Below are positions 14,653 through 25,527 of a stretch of 64,000 nucleotides of DNA, piece by piece. The notes under the pieces are model-generated. The model was given only the letters and a program-made list of their open reading frames with translations, did no database searches and was not told the origin of the DNA. The position numbers and the translations under genes were made by a program. The stretch's first letter is position 1; each line of letters starts with the position of its first letter. Source of the stretch: Cokeromyces recurvatus (taxonomy: Eukaryota; Mucoromycota; Mucoromycetes; Mucorales; Mucoraceae); the NCBI RefSeq assembly GCF_025118155.1, contig NW_026251391.1, forward strand, positions 313,501-377,500. Reading direction: 5' to 3'.

Positions 14653-14655
<3 letters not shown>
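14243..14655 (-). pseudogene. decayed Fanzor/TnpB-like nuclease C-terminus
   Basis: Minus-strand conceptual translation shows TVTIDEFKTSKICNNCQHEA (about 14460-14400), matching the DE(F/Y)RTSK-x-C-x-x-C block of the RuvC/zinc-finger end of TnpB and eukaryotic Fanzor proteins. It continues HACGHN then ALW*RYVVNVARNISAIY, corresponding to the usual second Cys pair and W-x-RD-x-NA-x-RN motif, and ends GPGRLPTFVRK like the conserved GxGRPxxF tail. The second Cys pair, the RuvC Asp (RD to RY) and a codon after Trp (stop) are lost, so it is dead. Upstream frames hold FYGDRIVGKAPKRSKKN, fitting the FGD segment, in a shifted frame. Catalytically null relic; family assignment from motif memory. Confidence 0.6.

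Positions 14656-14716
<61 letters not shown>
14655..14716. repeat. poly-A (35 bp) followed by (GA)n
   Basis: Homopurine compound microsatellite: A run 14655-14689, then GA dinucleotides. It lies inside the mobile-element graveyard and interrupts the upstream part of the Fanzor-like relic. Confidence 0.8.
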
Positions 14717-14719
<3 letters not shown>

Positions 14720-15099
14720 AGTTAGGAGTATTATTTCAGCATAATGACATTATTGTTAAGTTTATGTCGTTTGCGTGGTAGTTCATTGAAGCTTATAACC
14801 TTCCTATAAAATGTAGGATGTTCGTTATACTTTATTTGAAAATTTTAGACACAAGAAAGCGGATAGTGCATTGATACTGCTTACTTTGGATTGAGGATAA
14901 AGGGAGGGGCTCGGAAATAATCCAAATATTCCAAGTAAAGGGAAACGCTGCCCATCTAAGGGCTTGTGTTTTATAATCAAGATTATATTTGAACAGAATA
15001 ATTGATAGCAAAAGGAAGTGCTTTTCAGATATAGAAGACTCTATTAGTCCCTAATAATGGAGATAAGCTCAAATTTCTTTTCAATGCTACACGATCACC

Positions 15100-17060
15100 C
15101 AAACAAGCTATTAAACCTATATTACAATTAACAAACTCCTTTTCTGTTATACTTGTTATCAAAATCATGGTTATCATTTTTTAACACATATCTAACCTCT
15201 TGATAGCAATTTCATACACCTGGTCAATCAATTATCTCTTCTGCTAACCATAAGGATCACCCTAATATAGTTTTGTTAATGCGTCTTAATATTCCTTTTC
15301 CAGCCCATCGTATAACATACGACAGTCCTTTACTTTTCAAGTATGTTCTCTTATCATATAGCCTTAATAGTTTAAAATTTTTGGATTTTACAATAAGAAA
15401 CTCGTGCTATAGAGACGAGAATAAACCTGGAACCAATTTTGCCATCAAATAGAATCAGGATAGTATACTAAAGTGACTACACAATTTATTAGCAAAATTG
15501 AAAAGGATTGAACTTTGAAGTTATCCTTTTCTACTATAGAAGTCCTACAATATTCTGAAAATACTATTATAGCATCCCATCTACTAACAATCTACTATGA
15601 GCGATATCTCATGTTTGCTACTACACAATATTTCAAATTGAATATTGAAGCATCTGCTCAATCCTATAATATCGATAATTGTTTATTCACAGTTGATACT
15701 ATCAAAATTGTTATTAGGATATTACCAGCTAAAGAAGCTCCTAGAATTGATGATCTACTTCAAGAAATGTCACACCCCATATAAGACGTAATTGTACCTA
15801 TCATTTTACGTTTGGTTCCTTTTTTTTTTCTTTTTGTTGGCAATGATCATATACTCTAAAGAATTGACGAATAGCCCAAGCCATTCTCATCTATAAAAAG
15901 GGCTCTCTAGAAGATCCCTGTAATTACCGTCTATTTGTTTCACTTTAATACTTCAAAAAAAAAAGAAAGTATTAGAGCATTATTCGAAAGATAGTGTTTC
16001 AATAAATAGCCTACACATTGGATATTGCATAATATGGGCTTTGTATGGCTCAAGGATCAACAGATCCAGCTCTTTGTCTAGTTGAAATATGTAATATTTT
16101 TCGTTATCAAGACAGTACCACTCCAGTAGTACTTTCATTCATAGATACTAAATCAGTATATAATACCATCAATTGAAGCTACATACGGAAATGCCTTAAG
16201 AATATAACACTTGACCCTCCCCCTCTCCTTTACTTGGCTTTCTTCAGAACTGTTTTTGATGTTGTGCAGATTAGAGTTTTCCTGAACAATGTTACCTCAT
16301 TCAGTTTTTAACCTACAACTGGTATCCTACAAGGATCGATTATATCAGCTTTATTATACTTTATATATGTATCAATGAATTGCCATAGCTGCTTCATAAA
16401 TATGAACGACATAGCTATGAATTGGGATACCGATGGAATCCGACTAAATGTAGTTGTACTTGACACCTTCAGACCAGCCCAATTACATATAATATATATA
16501 TAATGCTCCAATCCAGAGATATGATTCATTTTCCTATCTTGGAGGTGTACCATTTAGTTCGAATAGAGTCTTTCGATACTTCTGAACTTATCTGTAGTAA
16601 CATTAGCAAAGCTTTCGTAATTATAATCTATATATCTAGCTATTGATGTCAATAGTCAAGATTTTACCACTTCAATTTGTGTTCCTAAATGGTTTGATCT
16701 GAATTTGAATATGGTTTAGCTATTTCTAACATCACCTCAGTTCAGTGCCGTAAATGGGAAGAAGGTGCTTAAAACAAATATATTAAAAAGATATTTGGCG
16801 ATTCCGATATGTCAATTATTAAAGATATGCTACAGATGGCTAAATCCCCGCCCCCCATGCGTAAAAGATTACATATTCTACAAGTTCATTTTTTTGTTAT
16901 GTTCCTTAACTTTGTCTATAGATGCTCTTCTATCTTAATTAGTACTATTCCTACAAGATTCTACAACTAGATCTTTATGGTCAAAACTCTCATCAACTAA
17001 TTCAGTTTGAAAAAAAAAATGCTAGTCTAAAATGCATTCATTAATATTTAAAAAAAAAAA
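15100..17060 (+). mobile_element. decayed non-LTR (LINE) retrotransposon with reverse transcriptase
   Basis: Plus-strand frames, broken by stops and frameshifts, read in order as a LINE ORF. An N-terminal part lies at about 15219-15450. Next is ILPAKEAPRIDDLLQEM (15728-15775), matching the pre-RT 'AxKAPGxDxL' block. Then RIAQAILIYKKGSLEDPCNY (about 15865-15930), LVEICNIFRYQDSTTPVVLS plus FIDTKSVYNTIN (about 16080-16175; the LDIKSAYD box), and TTGILQGSIISALLYFIYVS (about 16315-16370; the GVLQGS box). Downstream are VVVLDTF and IFGDSDMSIIKDMLQMAKSP (about 16780-16850). An A-rich run at 17050-17064 could be the remains of a 3' tail. Several in-frame stops mean the element is inactive. The 5' boundary is not visible. 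Confidence 0.8.
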
Positions 17061-17064
17061 AAAA

Positions 17065-17499
17065 CTTAAATAGTACATTCAAATTTTATTGCTAATATAA
17101 TTTACACCAATATAGAAATGCACCTAATAAATCAAAATGACTAACATAATGCCAACCGTTTATATCATCAGATTTTATCTTTTGGTTTCCTATATCCCTT
17201 GTTGAGCGTAATTGATATACAGTATGTCATCTACTGTCTCCAAATGCATGGTCGATTCTAGATGCCTGAAACCATTAACATTTCTTTCAAATAAATTTCC
17301 AATAGTATCAACCGTGTATATCTTTAATCTTCTTCCTTAGTTTGTCCATCTATACAACTTTTCACAAACTTGGTTACCTTTTCCCTCCCTGCCCCCACCA
17401 ATATAAATTCACCTTTATTGTCGTCACATCCTGGTCAGTAATTCCTTAGTTGGCTACCATCTCCTCCCTCTCAATAATTGTGCCATAGCTATAACTTTG

Positions 17500-17531
<32 letters not shown>

Positions 17532-17755
17532 TCCTTGCTCCTAAAAGGATTTTTTTTTTTTTTAAACGTATTAATTTCAATCTCAGCTTATTTATGCCCA
17601 ATAAGTAATTTAATTTTATTCCTATGCATAGTCACTCAAAGCATTATTCATAAACTTAGTTTCTTCCTCTTTCTTATTATTATCTCTAACTATACATTCA
17701 TACAATTATATTAGACTAGTATCTAGAATAACTTATTAGTCACATACGTCCCATC
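17065..17755. other. intergenic 3' of LINE, T-rich
   Basis: May include further LINE 3' sequence (Cys/Trp-poor broken frames near 17390-17480) but nothing I can assign. Two long T runs occur at 17503-17530 and 17551-17563. The promoter of the next gene must lie here. Confidence 0.4.
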
Positions 17756-20019
17756 ATGTCTGCAACACCTCGATTCTGGCAAAAGTTGGGATTAAGAAAA
17801 CAAATCAAGTCATCGTCTTCTTCAGGTACAAAGAGATGATTTGAACATGAGTATTAATTTCAAACATGTATATAAACCAAACCAAACCATTGTCTTATTA
17901 AACGAAAGTAATTTAGATAAACAACAAAATGAGTATTCTCATTCTTCTGCATTTACAGTTCATGAACCGTCTACTACTACTACTACTACTTTGGCAGTTA
18001 AAGACATCGATTATGATAAAAATGGAAATCAAGTGAAACGTTTCAGGTACATAATAATAATAATAATAATAAAAATTAAAATCTTATGATAAACTAAAGC
18101 TATTAATTAGTTATGGTAATAATAGTGATCAAAAGCCAATATTATATAAAGCGAGCTCTGTTGCAACTATAGGCTATCCTCAGTCATCAAATTATAATGC
18201 CAATGAAAAAAAGATAATTAAAAGAAGCTCATCAAAAATAAATTCTTTGAAACAGGTGAATGATAATTTACAAGGTAAAATAGTTATATAGATATGATAC
18301 AAAATGCTATGACAAAATGTATTTTTTTTTTACTCATATAAAAAAAACATAACAAAAAGACAAGGTATCATTCTCTTATAATAGAACATCGATGGATCTA
18401 TTGAATTCGCAACAGTCGAAATTGCCTATACCTACTACTGTAACATACCCACAAACGTCTACAAAGATTCAAACTCATACAGATACTGAAATGGATAATA
18501 ATGTGGGACCTCGAATGATAAGGACAAAGAGTCATCAATCAAATGTATCTGTTACATCATCTACAAATAACACTAGTAGTCAATCGCCTCCGACATTGGC
18601 ATCTGCTTCTTCTGGTAGTAGTGAAAATCAATCAAGACAGCAGACAAGAAGAAGTGAAAGTAGTTCATCATTAAGTTCTTTTAGTGACGACAGCGAAAAT
18701 AATGAAAATAGATCCTGTTACTTGGCACGAAAGTTATCTAATGAAAGTGTATTATTATCACCTGCAGCTGAGAAGCGTCTGAGCAGTAATACTAGTACTA
18801 TTCCTAGGAAAAATAAGCAAGCGATGAAAGAAGATATGATTATTATGCTCCAAAATGAATTAAAAAAGGAGAAATCTTTTATACAATCCTTACAAGGACA
18901 AAAAGAGGGTTAGATATTGAATAGTTTGAAATTAATTGGTATTCATTGATACTATTTATCACATTTTAGCAATTGCAAAGGATTTAGACTATTTTTGTAA
19001 ACTAGTAGATGATATTACAGATGAAAAAGACGAATTTAAAAGAAAATATGATGAAGAAAAGGTAAAAATAAATCAATAGAACATATGCAGAAATTACTAA
19101 CGCTTATATCCATATAGCTTCAAAACGAACTCTTGAGAAATGTCATTGCTGATATGGAAGCAAAGTATGTCATAAATCAATTCATGTATTATAGATATCA
19201 AACTAATATGTGCATACACACATGTTAAATATAGTAACGCAATAGCAAATAAAAGTAATGTCAGCAATGAAAGTTTAATGCTCACTATATCCGAAATGAA
19301 AAAGGAAACAATAGTATGCAAATAGACATATTAATATATAATACCTTTTTTTTTTTTTTTTTTTTTTCCTAATTACCTTGTTTAACAATATAGGATTTAA
19401 AACAGCAGCTATCAAATGATAAATGTTTGTACACTCAAGATTTAGGTTTGAAAAACAATGAAATTAATCAACTTAAGGCTCACTTAGAACAAACCCAAAG
19501 ACAAATTCAAATATTGCGAAAAACAATGGAACAATTGCTGAAAACTGATGGGAAAACCTTTAGTGATGATATTCATGAATTTAGTAAAGAACTGACGAGA
19601 AAACGAAGGTATGATGCAAATGAAATACATATTCAAAATGCTAATGTTATCTATTATACAAGTTTCATGATAGAGCAGAAATATTATGAAGACTATCTTA
19701 ATAAATCGAAGGACGAGTACTCATTTTTACCGTCATCTTGTTATCCAAATCAATATGTAATACCATTCAATAGAACTGATAATAGTATTGATAATCAACA
19801 AAGGCCTACTTCTTTAAGATCAATGGTAAGTGAATGTGAGGTAATATAAATCAGATTATCAGAATCAAAAATTCTTAACTATATATGTAGCCTGAGGATT
19901 TCTCTATAAAGATGGAATTATCAAAAAGACGTAAAGAACAATTAAAGGAAATATTAGGAGAAGTAGATTCTCAATTAAACAAAGTTAAACGGAAGGTTAG
20001 ACCTTCTTTTGACACATAA
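17756..20019 (+). CDS. serine-rich coiled-coil protein of unknown function
   Basis: No family recognised. Phase-consistent exons start MSATPRFWQKLGLRKQIKSS at 17756, then 17917-about 18047, about 18113-18281, about 18360-18908, 18970-19061, about 19119-19165, 19236-19313, 19394-19825 and 19892-20019. The N-terminal half is Ser/Thr/Asn-rich and probably disordered (runs such as SSSLSSFSDDSENNENRSC). From about 18830 it is helical with heptad-like patterns (ELKKEKSFIQSLQGQKE, DDITDEKDEFKRKYDEEK, EINQLKAHLEQTQRQIQILR), predicting a coiled coil of well over 100 residues, interrupted by a 60-residue Tyr-rich segment. It ends KEQLKEILGEVDSQLNKVKR...SFDT*. Roughly 550 residues. The structure suggests a scaffold or cytoskeleton/polarity-associated protein, but that is only inference. 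Confidence 0.7.
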
Positions 20020-20221
20020 TCAAACTAAACAATTTGCACTAGTTCGTACCATTTTCTTTTCTTTCCCTCTTACTTTTTAAGCAAATAAATAAATAAATAT
20101 CATAAAAAAAGGGCAACATATTTGTATAGAAATATATTTTTATATTTTTTTATTTACTAGATATTATTATTCTTTTTTCATTCCAACCCTAATCTGATAT
20201 TAAAGAGATAAGAAAAAAAAT

Positions 20222-21052
20222 TTAGTGACCGAGAGCAGCGATGGCAGAGTTGACATCCTTAAGGGCATCAGCCTTAGATTCAACAGCCTTCTTTTGGATA
20301 GCAGCAAGGGCAGTCTTGCGTTGGTAGTAAGCTGCAGACTTGGCCTTACGCTTCTCTTCGAGCTTAGCAACAACATCTTGATATTTCCAACCAACTTCGT
20401 GAGAGATACGACCAATGGTGGTGTACTTACGTCCGGGCTTAAGACGGAGGACACGAAGAGCATCAGGAATAACCATACGCTTCATACGGTCATAAGGAGC
20501 AGGAACACCTTCGAAAAGCTTGATACGATCCAAAGCAGCAGCACCACGAGCAGTCTTATGAGGGATCATACCACGGATGGCCTTGTACAAGATACGAGAG
20601 GGAGCACGGAAGTGGAAAGCACCACGTCTGGGGTTAACGACGCAACGCTTATTGAGGTAAGCGTGGTACTTCACTATATGAATAATAATAATAATAATAA
20701 TAGAAAAGAGTTACAAAATGAGATCTTTTTTTTTCCAATATTTAATCAAACATAATGTCGTTCTATATTATACATACATTTGTTACGGAAGAATTCACCA
20801 GAAACGTTCAAGGCTTCACATCTAACGACAACAATCTTTTGACCGTTAAGGGCTTGCTTAGCAACGATGCTAGCCAAGCGACCTAACAAATGGCCTTTAC
20901 CATCAATAACGAGAGTCTACATGAGTTACATGAATAAAATTAAATGTGTTAAAATTCCACTGAATACATTTCATAATGTTTTTTTTTATTTATTTATTTT
21001 TCTTTCTCTTTCACAAAAAAAAATGTCTCATTACCTTTTCGAAGGTAGACAT
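20222..21052 (-). CDS. RPL16: 60S ribosomal protein L13a/L16 (uL13)
   Basis: Large-subunit protein uL13. Three exons: MSTFEKT at 21052, then [20 protein letters not shown]...[17 protein letters not shown], and the long 3' exon beginning [20 protein letters not shown]. The blocks [28 protein letters not shown] and [19 protein letters not shown] are diagnostic. About 203 residues, the usual eukaryotic length, ending NSAIAALGH*. Codon use is biased toward AAG, TTG and CGT/CGA, as in uL22 and enolase, consistent with high expression. It converges with the coiled-coil gene, leaving about 200 bp between the two stop codons. Confidence 0.96.
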
Positions 21053-21654
21053 GGTTAATGTTCTATGAAATAAAGAGACAGAGCAAAATTTTACAATCCC
21101 AAAGTTATTTCTGATTAGGAACTAAGCCACCACTCGATATTTAAAATTTTTTTCCACTCAAAACACCAACTGGATGTTTTTTAATTGAAATAGACGGAAT
21201 TTAAAATTTAGAGAGGAAGTTTTTGAAGTGACTACCGAGTTATTTTCTTTTTTTTTTTTTTTTTTCACAATACAACATGTCTGGCTTCTTCGTCTTTGAC
21301 TAATTTTTGTTTGGCGAAGAAGTATACAAAATATGGTTTGCATAAAATTGTTCAAAAGAAATATTCTGTCAATAGAAGATATAGTAAGGAAGTAGATGAA
21401 CAAAATATGCTTTTATGAAAAAAAAAGTGTATAATACCATTATCTTGAAATTTAATATGAACAAGATAGTAGTCTTGTCTATAATTATTCTATAAAAATG
21501 GGTGAGTAATAATACAGAGTATTAATCTACATTTAAGTAACACTATCTATTTCTATATTTGTAATTTAAACATGGTAATTTAATTATAAGCGTGATATGT
21601 ATAGCTTTATAAAAGCAATGAAGGTATCAAAGATATGATATATTAAACAGAAGC
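21053..21654. other. intergenic: uL13 promoter and 3' flank of the 2OG-like gene
   Basis: No gene recognised. A poly-T run lies at 21248-21265. A short minus-strand frame here is low-complexity and unsupported. Confidence 0.5.
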
Positions 21655-23422
21655 CTATACTACTTCCTTCTCGGCTTCAGATGAAATTATATCAGCAATT
21701 TTCCCCTTTGGAAAGAAGACGAGTGCCTAAAAGAAAAAAAAATAATTAAAGCTTCTATTATAGTATGAGCATTTTTTTTTAATATTTACGGATACAATGG
21801 AGTACACATATGTAACAGTAGAGTTGTCCTTTCTATAATCTTGACGTTCAGGTTTACAACGAGAATACCATGATGGTCCCTGAATAATGACAGGATGTTC
21901 CCTTTGATTAAATTCAATAGGATCTTCTAATAAATTATTTCCTTGATTATCTATAAGGTACAACAACGTATATCGATCATATATAGTATTAGTAGTTAAA
22001 TAAATTCCTTCTTCGTCTATAGAGCATTCATTCGCTTCTTTTCCATTAAAACTAGATGACATATCTACTAGATTAGTTACTGAGGCTTCTACATCTCGTT
22101 GAATGAGCCCAAAATACATCTGATATCCTGCTTTCTCTGTAGCAAGAGTAAAGACTTCAGTAAGAAGCCTATCACTTTTTTTCAAATTGTCAATTTCAAT
22201 GTAATCCATCATATATCTATAGTCAAGCATATAAAAGATGGGGTATCTTGCATCCTTATGATTTTCAAAGTATGTAACGGCACGGTTTATATAAGAATTC
22301 ACCTTCCCCTGATCTATATGAGAAAGAGATATATTACCTGTCGTAAGTTGACCATATTTCAAATTCTCTACTGTAATAGATTTCCCTTCATCACCATCAT
22401 AAATCAAAGCAAAGGCAATCACAAGTTGATATCCATAAGTGATAGGATGAAATTTAATATCTACGTCATTAAACCAGGCCACATAATAAGGGCACTCAAA
22501 TGCACTTGATTCTGGTCGAAATTTAATTTCGTCATCAATCCAGGTGGCTGAAATACTTCCGCCGTTAAATTCAGATGGTAGGATAACGAAAACCGTCCCA
22601 TACGCACCTGTTGGTCTAATAGGATAATAATATAAATAATAGATATGATATGTGTATGTCATGGAGGGTAAAAACTTACAAGGACTCGAGCGATTTTAAT
22701 GTACCTCCATTAGTACGAATGTAAAGACGATAAGCTTGAAGACGCGAATTTTTAGCGACATAGCTTGGTACACCAAAATTATTCAGAATATTAGACAAAA
22801 CTGTATCATTCAAATATTCTTGAAAAGAAAGGTTGACCATAATTTTCGATGTTTCTATTTCTAAACCGGTAATTTTCTCATTTAAATCTTTCTCAGTTGG
22901 AAATGTTGAAAGGATTCTTTCCGCTTCTTTTTCTTCTAAAGGGAAAACAATAGGTCCAAGAATACCTTCAATGTTGATTGCAATATTAGGCGCTTCATTA
23001 TTTAAGGAACCGCCGCATGCAAAACTGTTGTCAAAGTCCTCTAGAAATGAGTCAGGTTGAATGCATTCAGATTTAAATTCAGTAAAAATGTCATTTAATT
23101 CTTTTAAAGGGTTGTCTGCAGTTCGTTCGTCAAGTATAACAGGTTCATGATCATCAGGTAAAGTTCGAACCTTGTGGATGCTGAGCTCTTCTTCATAGTC
23201 TTCATCTGAATTGTATTCCTCCTCCTCGTCGTCGTCGTCGTCGTCGTCGTCGTCTAAATCACCTTTACTATCAACTCCGCTGCTGTAATAATGGTCATCT
23301 TCAATATTTTCTTCTAACTTTCCTTCAGGATATAATCTTTTACCATTTTCATTAATAACAACATCTTCTTCATCAGATAAAATAACAATAGTTTCTGTAT
23401 CGTTAGTTTCACTTTCTGTCAT
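21655..23422 (-). CDS. acidic protein with degenerate 2OG-Fe(II) dioxygenase-like domain
   Basis: Three exons (23422-about 22684, about 22617-21791, about 21728-21655) give about 545 residues. Start chosen as ATG at 23422 (MTESETND). The N-terminus is very acidic, with a run of nine Asp then Glu residues (about 23255-23216). The core reads AYGTVFVILPSEFNGGSIS, then PYYVAWFNDVDIKFHPITYG and YQLVIAFALIYD, closely matching the fungal prolyl-4-hydroxylase-like 2OG oxygenases (FGTLVVxLPSxxTGGxL ... AxxSDVEHEVLPVTSGYRL). In those enzymes the ligands are the H-x-D before the GTL block, the His of VEHEV, and Arg of GYR. Here the positions read L-E-S, Ile and Gln, so metal and co-substrate binding look lost. 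The remaining 200 residues are unassigned. Likely a pseudoenzyme with a binding or structural role; inference from remembered family motifs. Confidence 0.65.
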
Positions 23423-23584
23423 TACTTTTATAAACAAAATAAAAGGAAGGAGAAAAGAGAGAGGAAGATTAAAAAAAAAAAAAAAAACTATTTATTCGCA
23501 ACTTTTTTTTTCTGTGTGTGTGTGTATGTTTTTTAACCAACGAGAGAACAACCATGACAACTTTATATAAAAGTATACATTATT

Positions 23585-24535
23585 TTAATGTGAATGAGTA
23601 AAATTAAGAATGAAAGGAATTGCCATTCCAAATAATATTGAGCTTAGTTGTCGCCAATCAATAGAAGTTTTCTCTTGAGGGGCTGGTAAGTCTTGAATGG
23701 CATGCATGGCAACATATAAAAATGTGCCACCAGAAAATAACAAAAGAATGCCAGTCCAATATTCTAAATCAAGCGATTGAAAAGACTCTGAAAAAAATTG
23801 TACAAGTGCATAGGTTGAGATGGCGCCTGCAGGAGCACAGATGGAAAATAATAATAAATGCTGTCTTACACGAGCTCGGGAAAGTCCTTCATTCAACAAA
23901 ACAGTCGTTAGCGCAAAAGATGAAGGTGCTTTATGAAGCATAATTGCAAAAAAGACCACCATCGATAATTGTGGATGCGAGACGGATGCTCCTAGTGCAA
24001 TACCATCAGCTGCTGCATGAACCATTAAGCCTATGGTAGGTGTTGAAGCTGATGATGATGGGTGTACCTCTTGTTGCGAGATGTTAACATCGGTAACAAT
24101 AGATGAATCATGTTCAATTTTATTGGAATAGCTTTCACTGGTAGAGGGAAGTAATAAGGCATCTAATTCTAAAGATTTTCTATTTTTTGTATTAGTAGCT
24201 ATTGTTGTAGTAGTTGTTGTAGGATGAAGATGAGAAGAAGTGATTTGATCTATAATAAACATAAAAGCAAAACCAACCAATAAGGACAGTCCTACGACTG
24301 TATGATCTGACAAGCGATTGTAATCTTGATCTTCATTATGGTTGTAAATTGTTTCTATACCTTCGGGTATAATGACAACTAAACTAGTAGAAATCAATAA
24401 GCCAACACTCAATGAAGTTAGAAAACTTAGTTTAGATTCAGATAGTTTTGATGCTAAAGGTATACACCCAGCTACAAAGCTTGCTACAAGCATTGCTATA
24501 CATAATAATAATAACCATATAAATGGATTTAACAT
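23585..24535 (-). CDS. ZIP-family zinc transporter, ZIP9 type
   Basis: Single-exon gene, 316 residues. It has about eight hydrophobic segments: MLNPFIWLLLLCIAMLVASF at the N-terminus, FLTSLSVGLLISTSLVVIIP with PEG after it, then VVGLSLLVGFAFMFIIDQI, a Ser/Thr-rich loop, and the conserved metal-site helix HAAADGIALGAS (about residues 165-180). TM5 carries MLHKAPSSFAL, followed by the helices GAISTYALVQFF and WTGILLLFSGGTFLYVAMHA. The HxxxDGxALGA and HKAP motifs place it with SLC39A9/ZIP9 and yeast Atx2-like Golgi/secretory members. It likely moves Zn (or Mn) into the cytosol. The cytoplasmic His-rich loop is short (SSHLHPTTTTTT). Confidence 0.9.
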   Translation of the reverse strand: MLNPFIWLLLLCIAMLVASFVAGCIPLASKLSESKLSFLTSLSVGLLISTSLVVIIPEGIETIYNHNEDQDYNRLSDHTVVGLSLLVGFAFMFIIDQITSSHLHPTTTTTTIATNTKNRKSLELDALLLPSTSESYSNKIEHDSSIVTDVNISQQEVHPSSSASTPTIGLMVHAAADGIALGASVSHPQLSMVVFFAIMLHKAPSSFALTTVLLNEGLSRARVRQHLLLFSICAPAGAISTYALVQFFSESFQSLDLEYWTGILLLFSGGTFLYVAMHAIQDLPAPQEKTSIDWRQLSSILFGMAIPFILNFTHSH

Positions 24536-25527
24536 AGATAGATGTATGCTAATATGACTCTCCTCTTTTTATTATAAAAGAAGCAGAGAGAGAGAGAAAA
24601 TAGGGAGAAGAGTTAAGATTTACACATTATTCAGAAATTATTGGGAATAAAAAAAAAATAAAAAATAAATATATAAAAATAAAATAAAAAAAAAAGCAGC
24701 CAAAATTGTTTAGTACAAGAAAGAATAACTAATAGAATAAATAGGCAGTATTACTTAAATACTGAATTTGCTCGAGGAAAATGAGTGTATGTCTGATACA
24801 AACTCTTGTATATAAAATGTGTTGCAAACTTATAAACGTCTTTGTCTGATTCTTTGATTTTATTCTGTCTCAGTATCTCTCAATACTTTCTTCTGGAAAT
24901 AATGTATATACAAATAGAGTCAATCTTTCCACAGCAAATTAGTGTGGCAATTTTGAATACTAAAGTTGATTTTCTGCAAAGATAGTATAGGAGTAGTCTA
25001 AGAAATAACAATCAAATAAGGACAGGTTAAACGAGATATTTCTTTAAAAGTTCAGTTTGTATAACATTCCTCATCAGCTTTAGTATTACATGTCATGCCT
25101 AAGGTATTTCTTACTGATTCCACTCATACTTTAAATGCTGTACATGTATATATTATTATTTTAAAGCTTTTCATTTTCTTGTACAATTTGTTTAAAATAG
25201 TAAAATTTTCTAGCTGGTTTTCTTCATATATCTTTGTATAATTTGTATTATTATCTATTAAAGAAAAGTCGGATAGAAGCAAACTTCAGGAGAACTATTC
25301 GCTTTTTTTATATTTTTATTTTATTTTTTCAGTCAGTTGAGTTCCTCAAAGATGTATATTTTTTTTTTTTTTATTTAGCCAAGGCAATCCAATGTTGCAT
25401 ATTCGATCAATTATTTTAACTTTTATTTAATCATATTTATGTATATCAACACGCCTAAATGGCTTCATACTGCCAAAGTAGCATTTATTCCTCGGGTTTG
25501 AACTTTCTGTTCCCCCCCTTTAAATAT
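24536..25527. other. intergenic, nothing recognised
   Basis: About 1 kb of AT-rich DNA with A-rich runs near 24648-24695 and T runs near 25359-25372. Short open frames are low-complexity and unsupported. It contains the promoter of the ZIP gene and the 3' flank of the methyltransferase gene. Confidence 0.5.
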
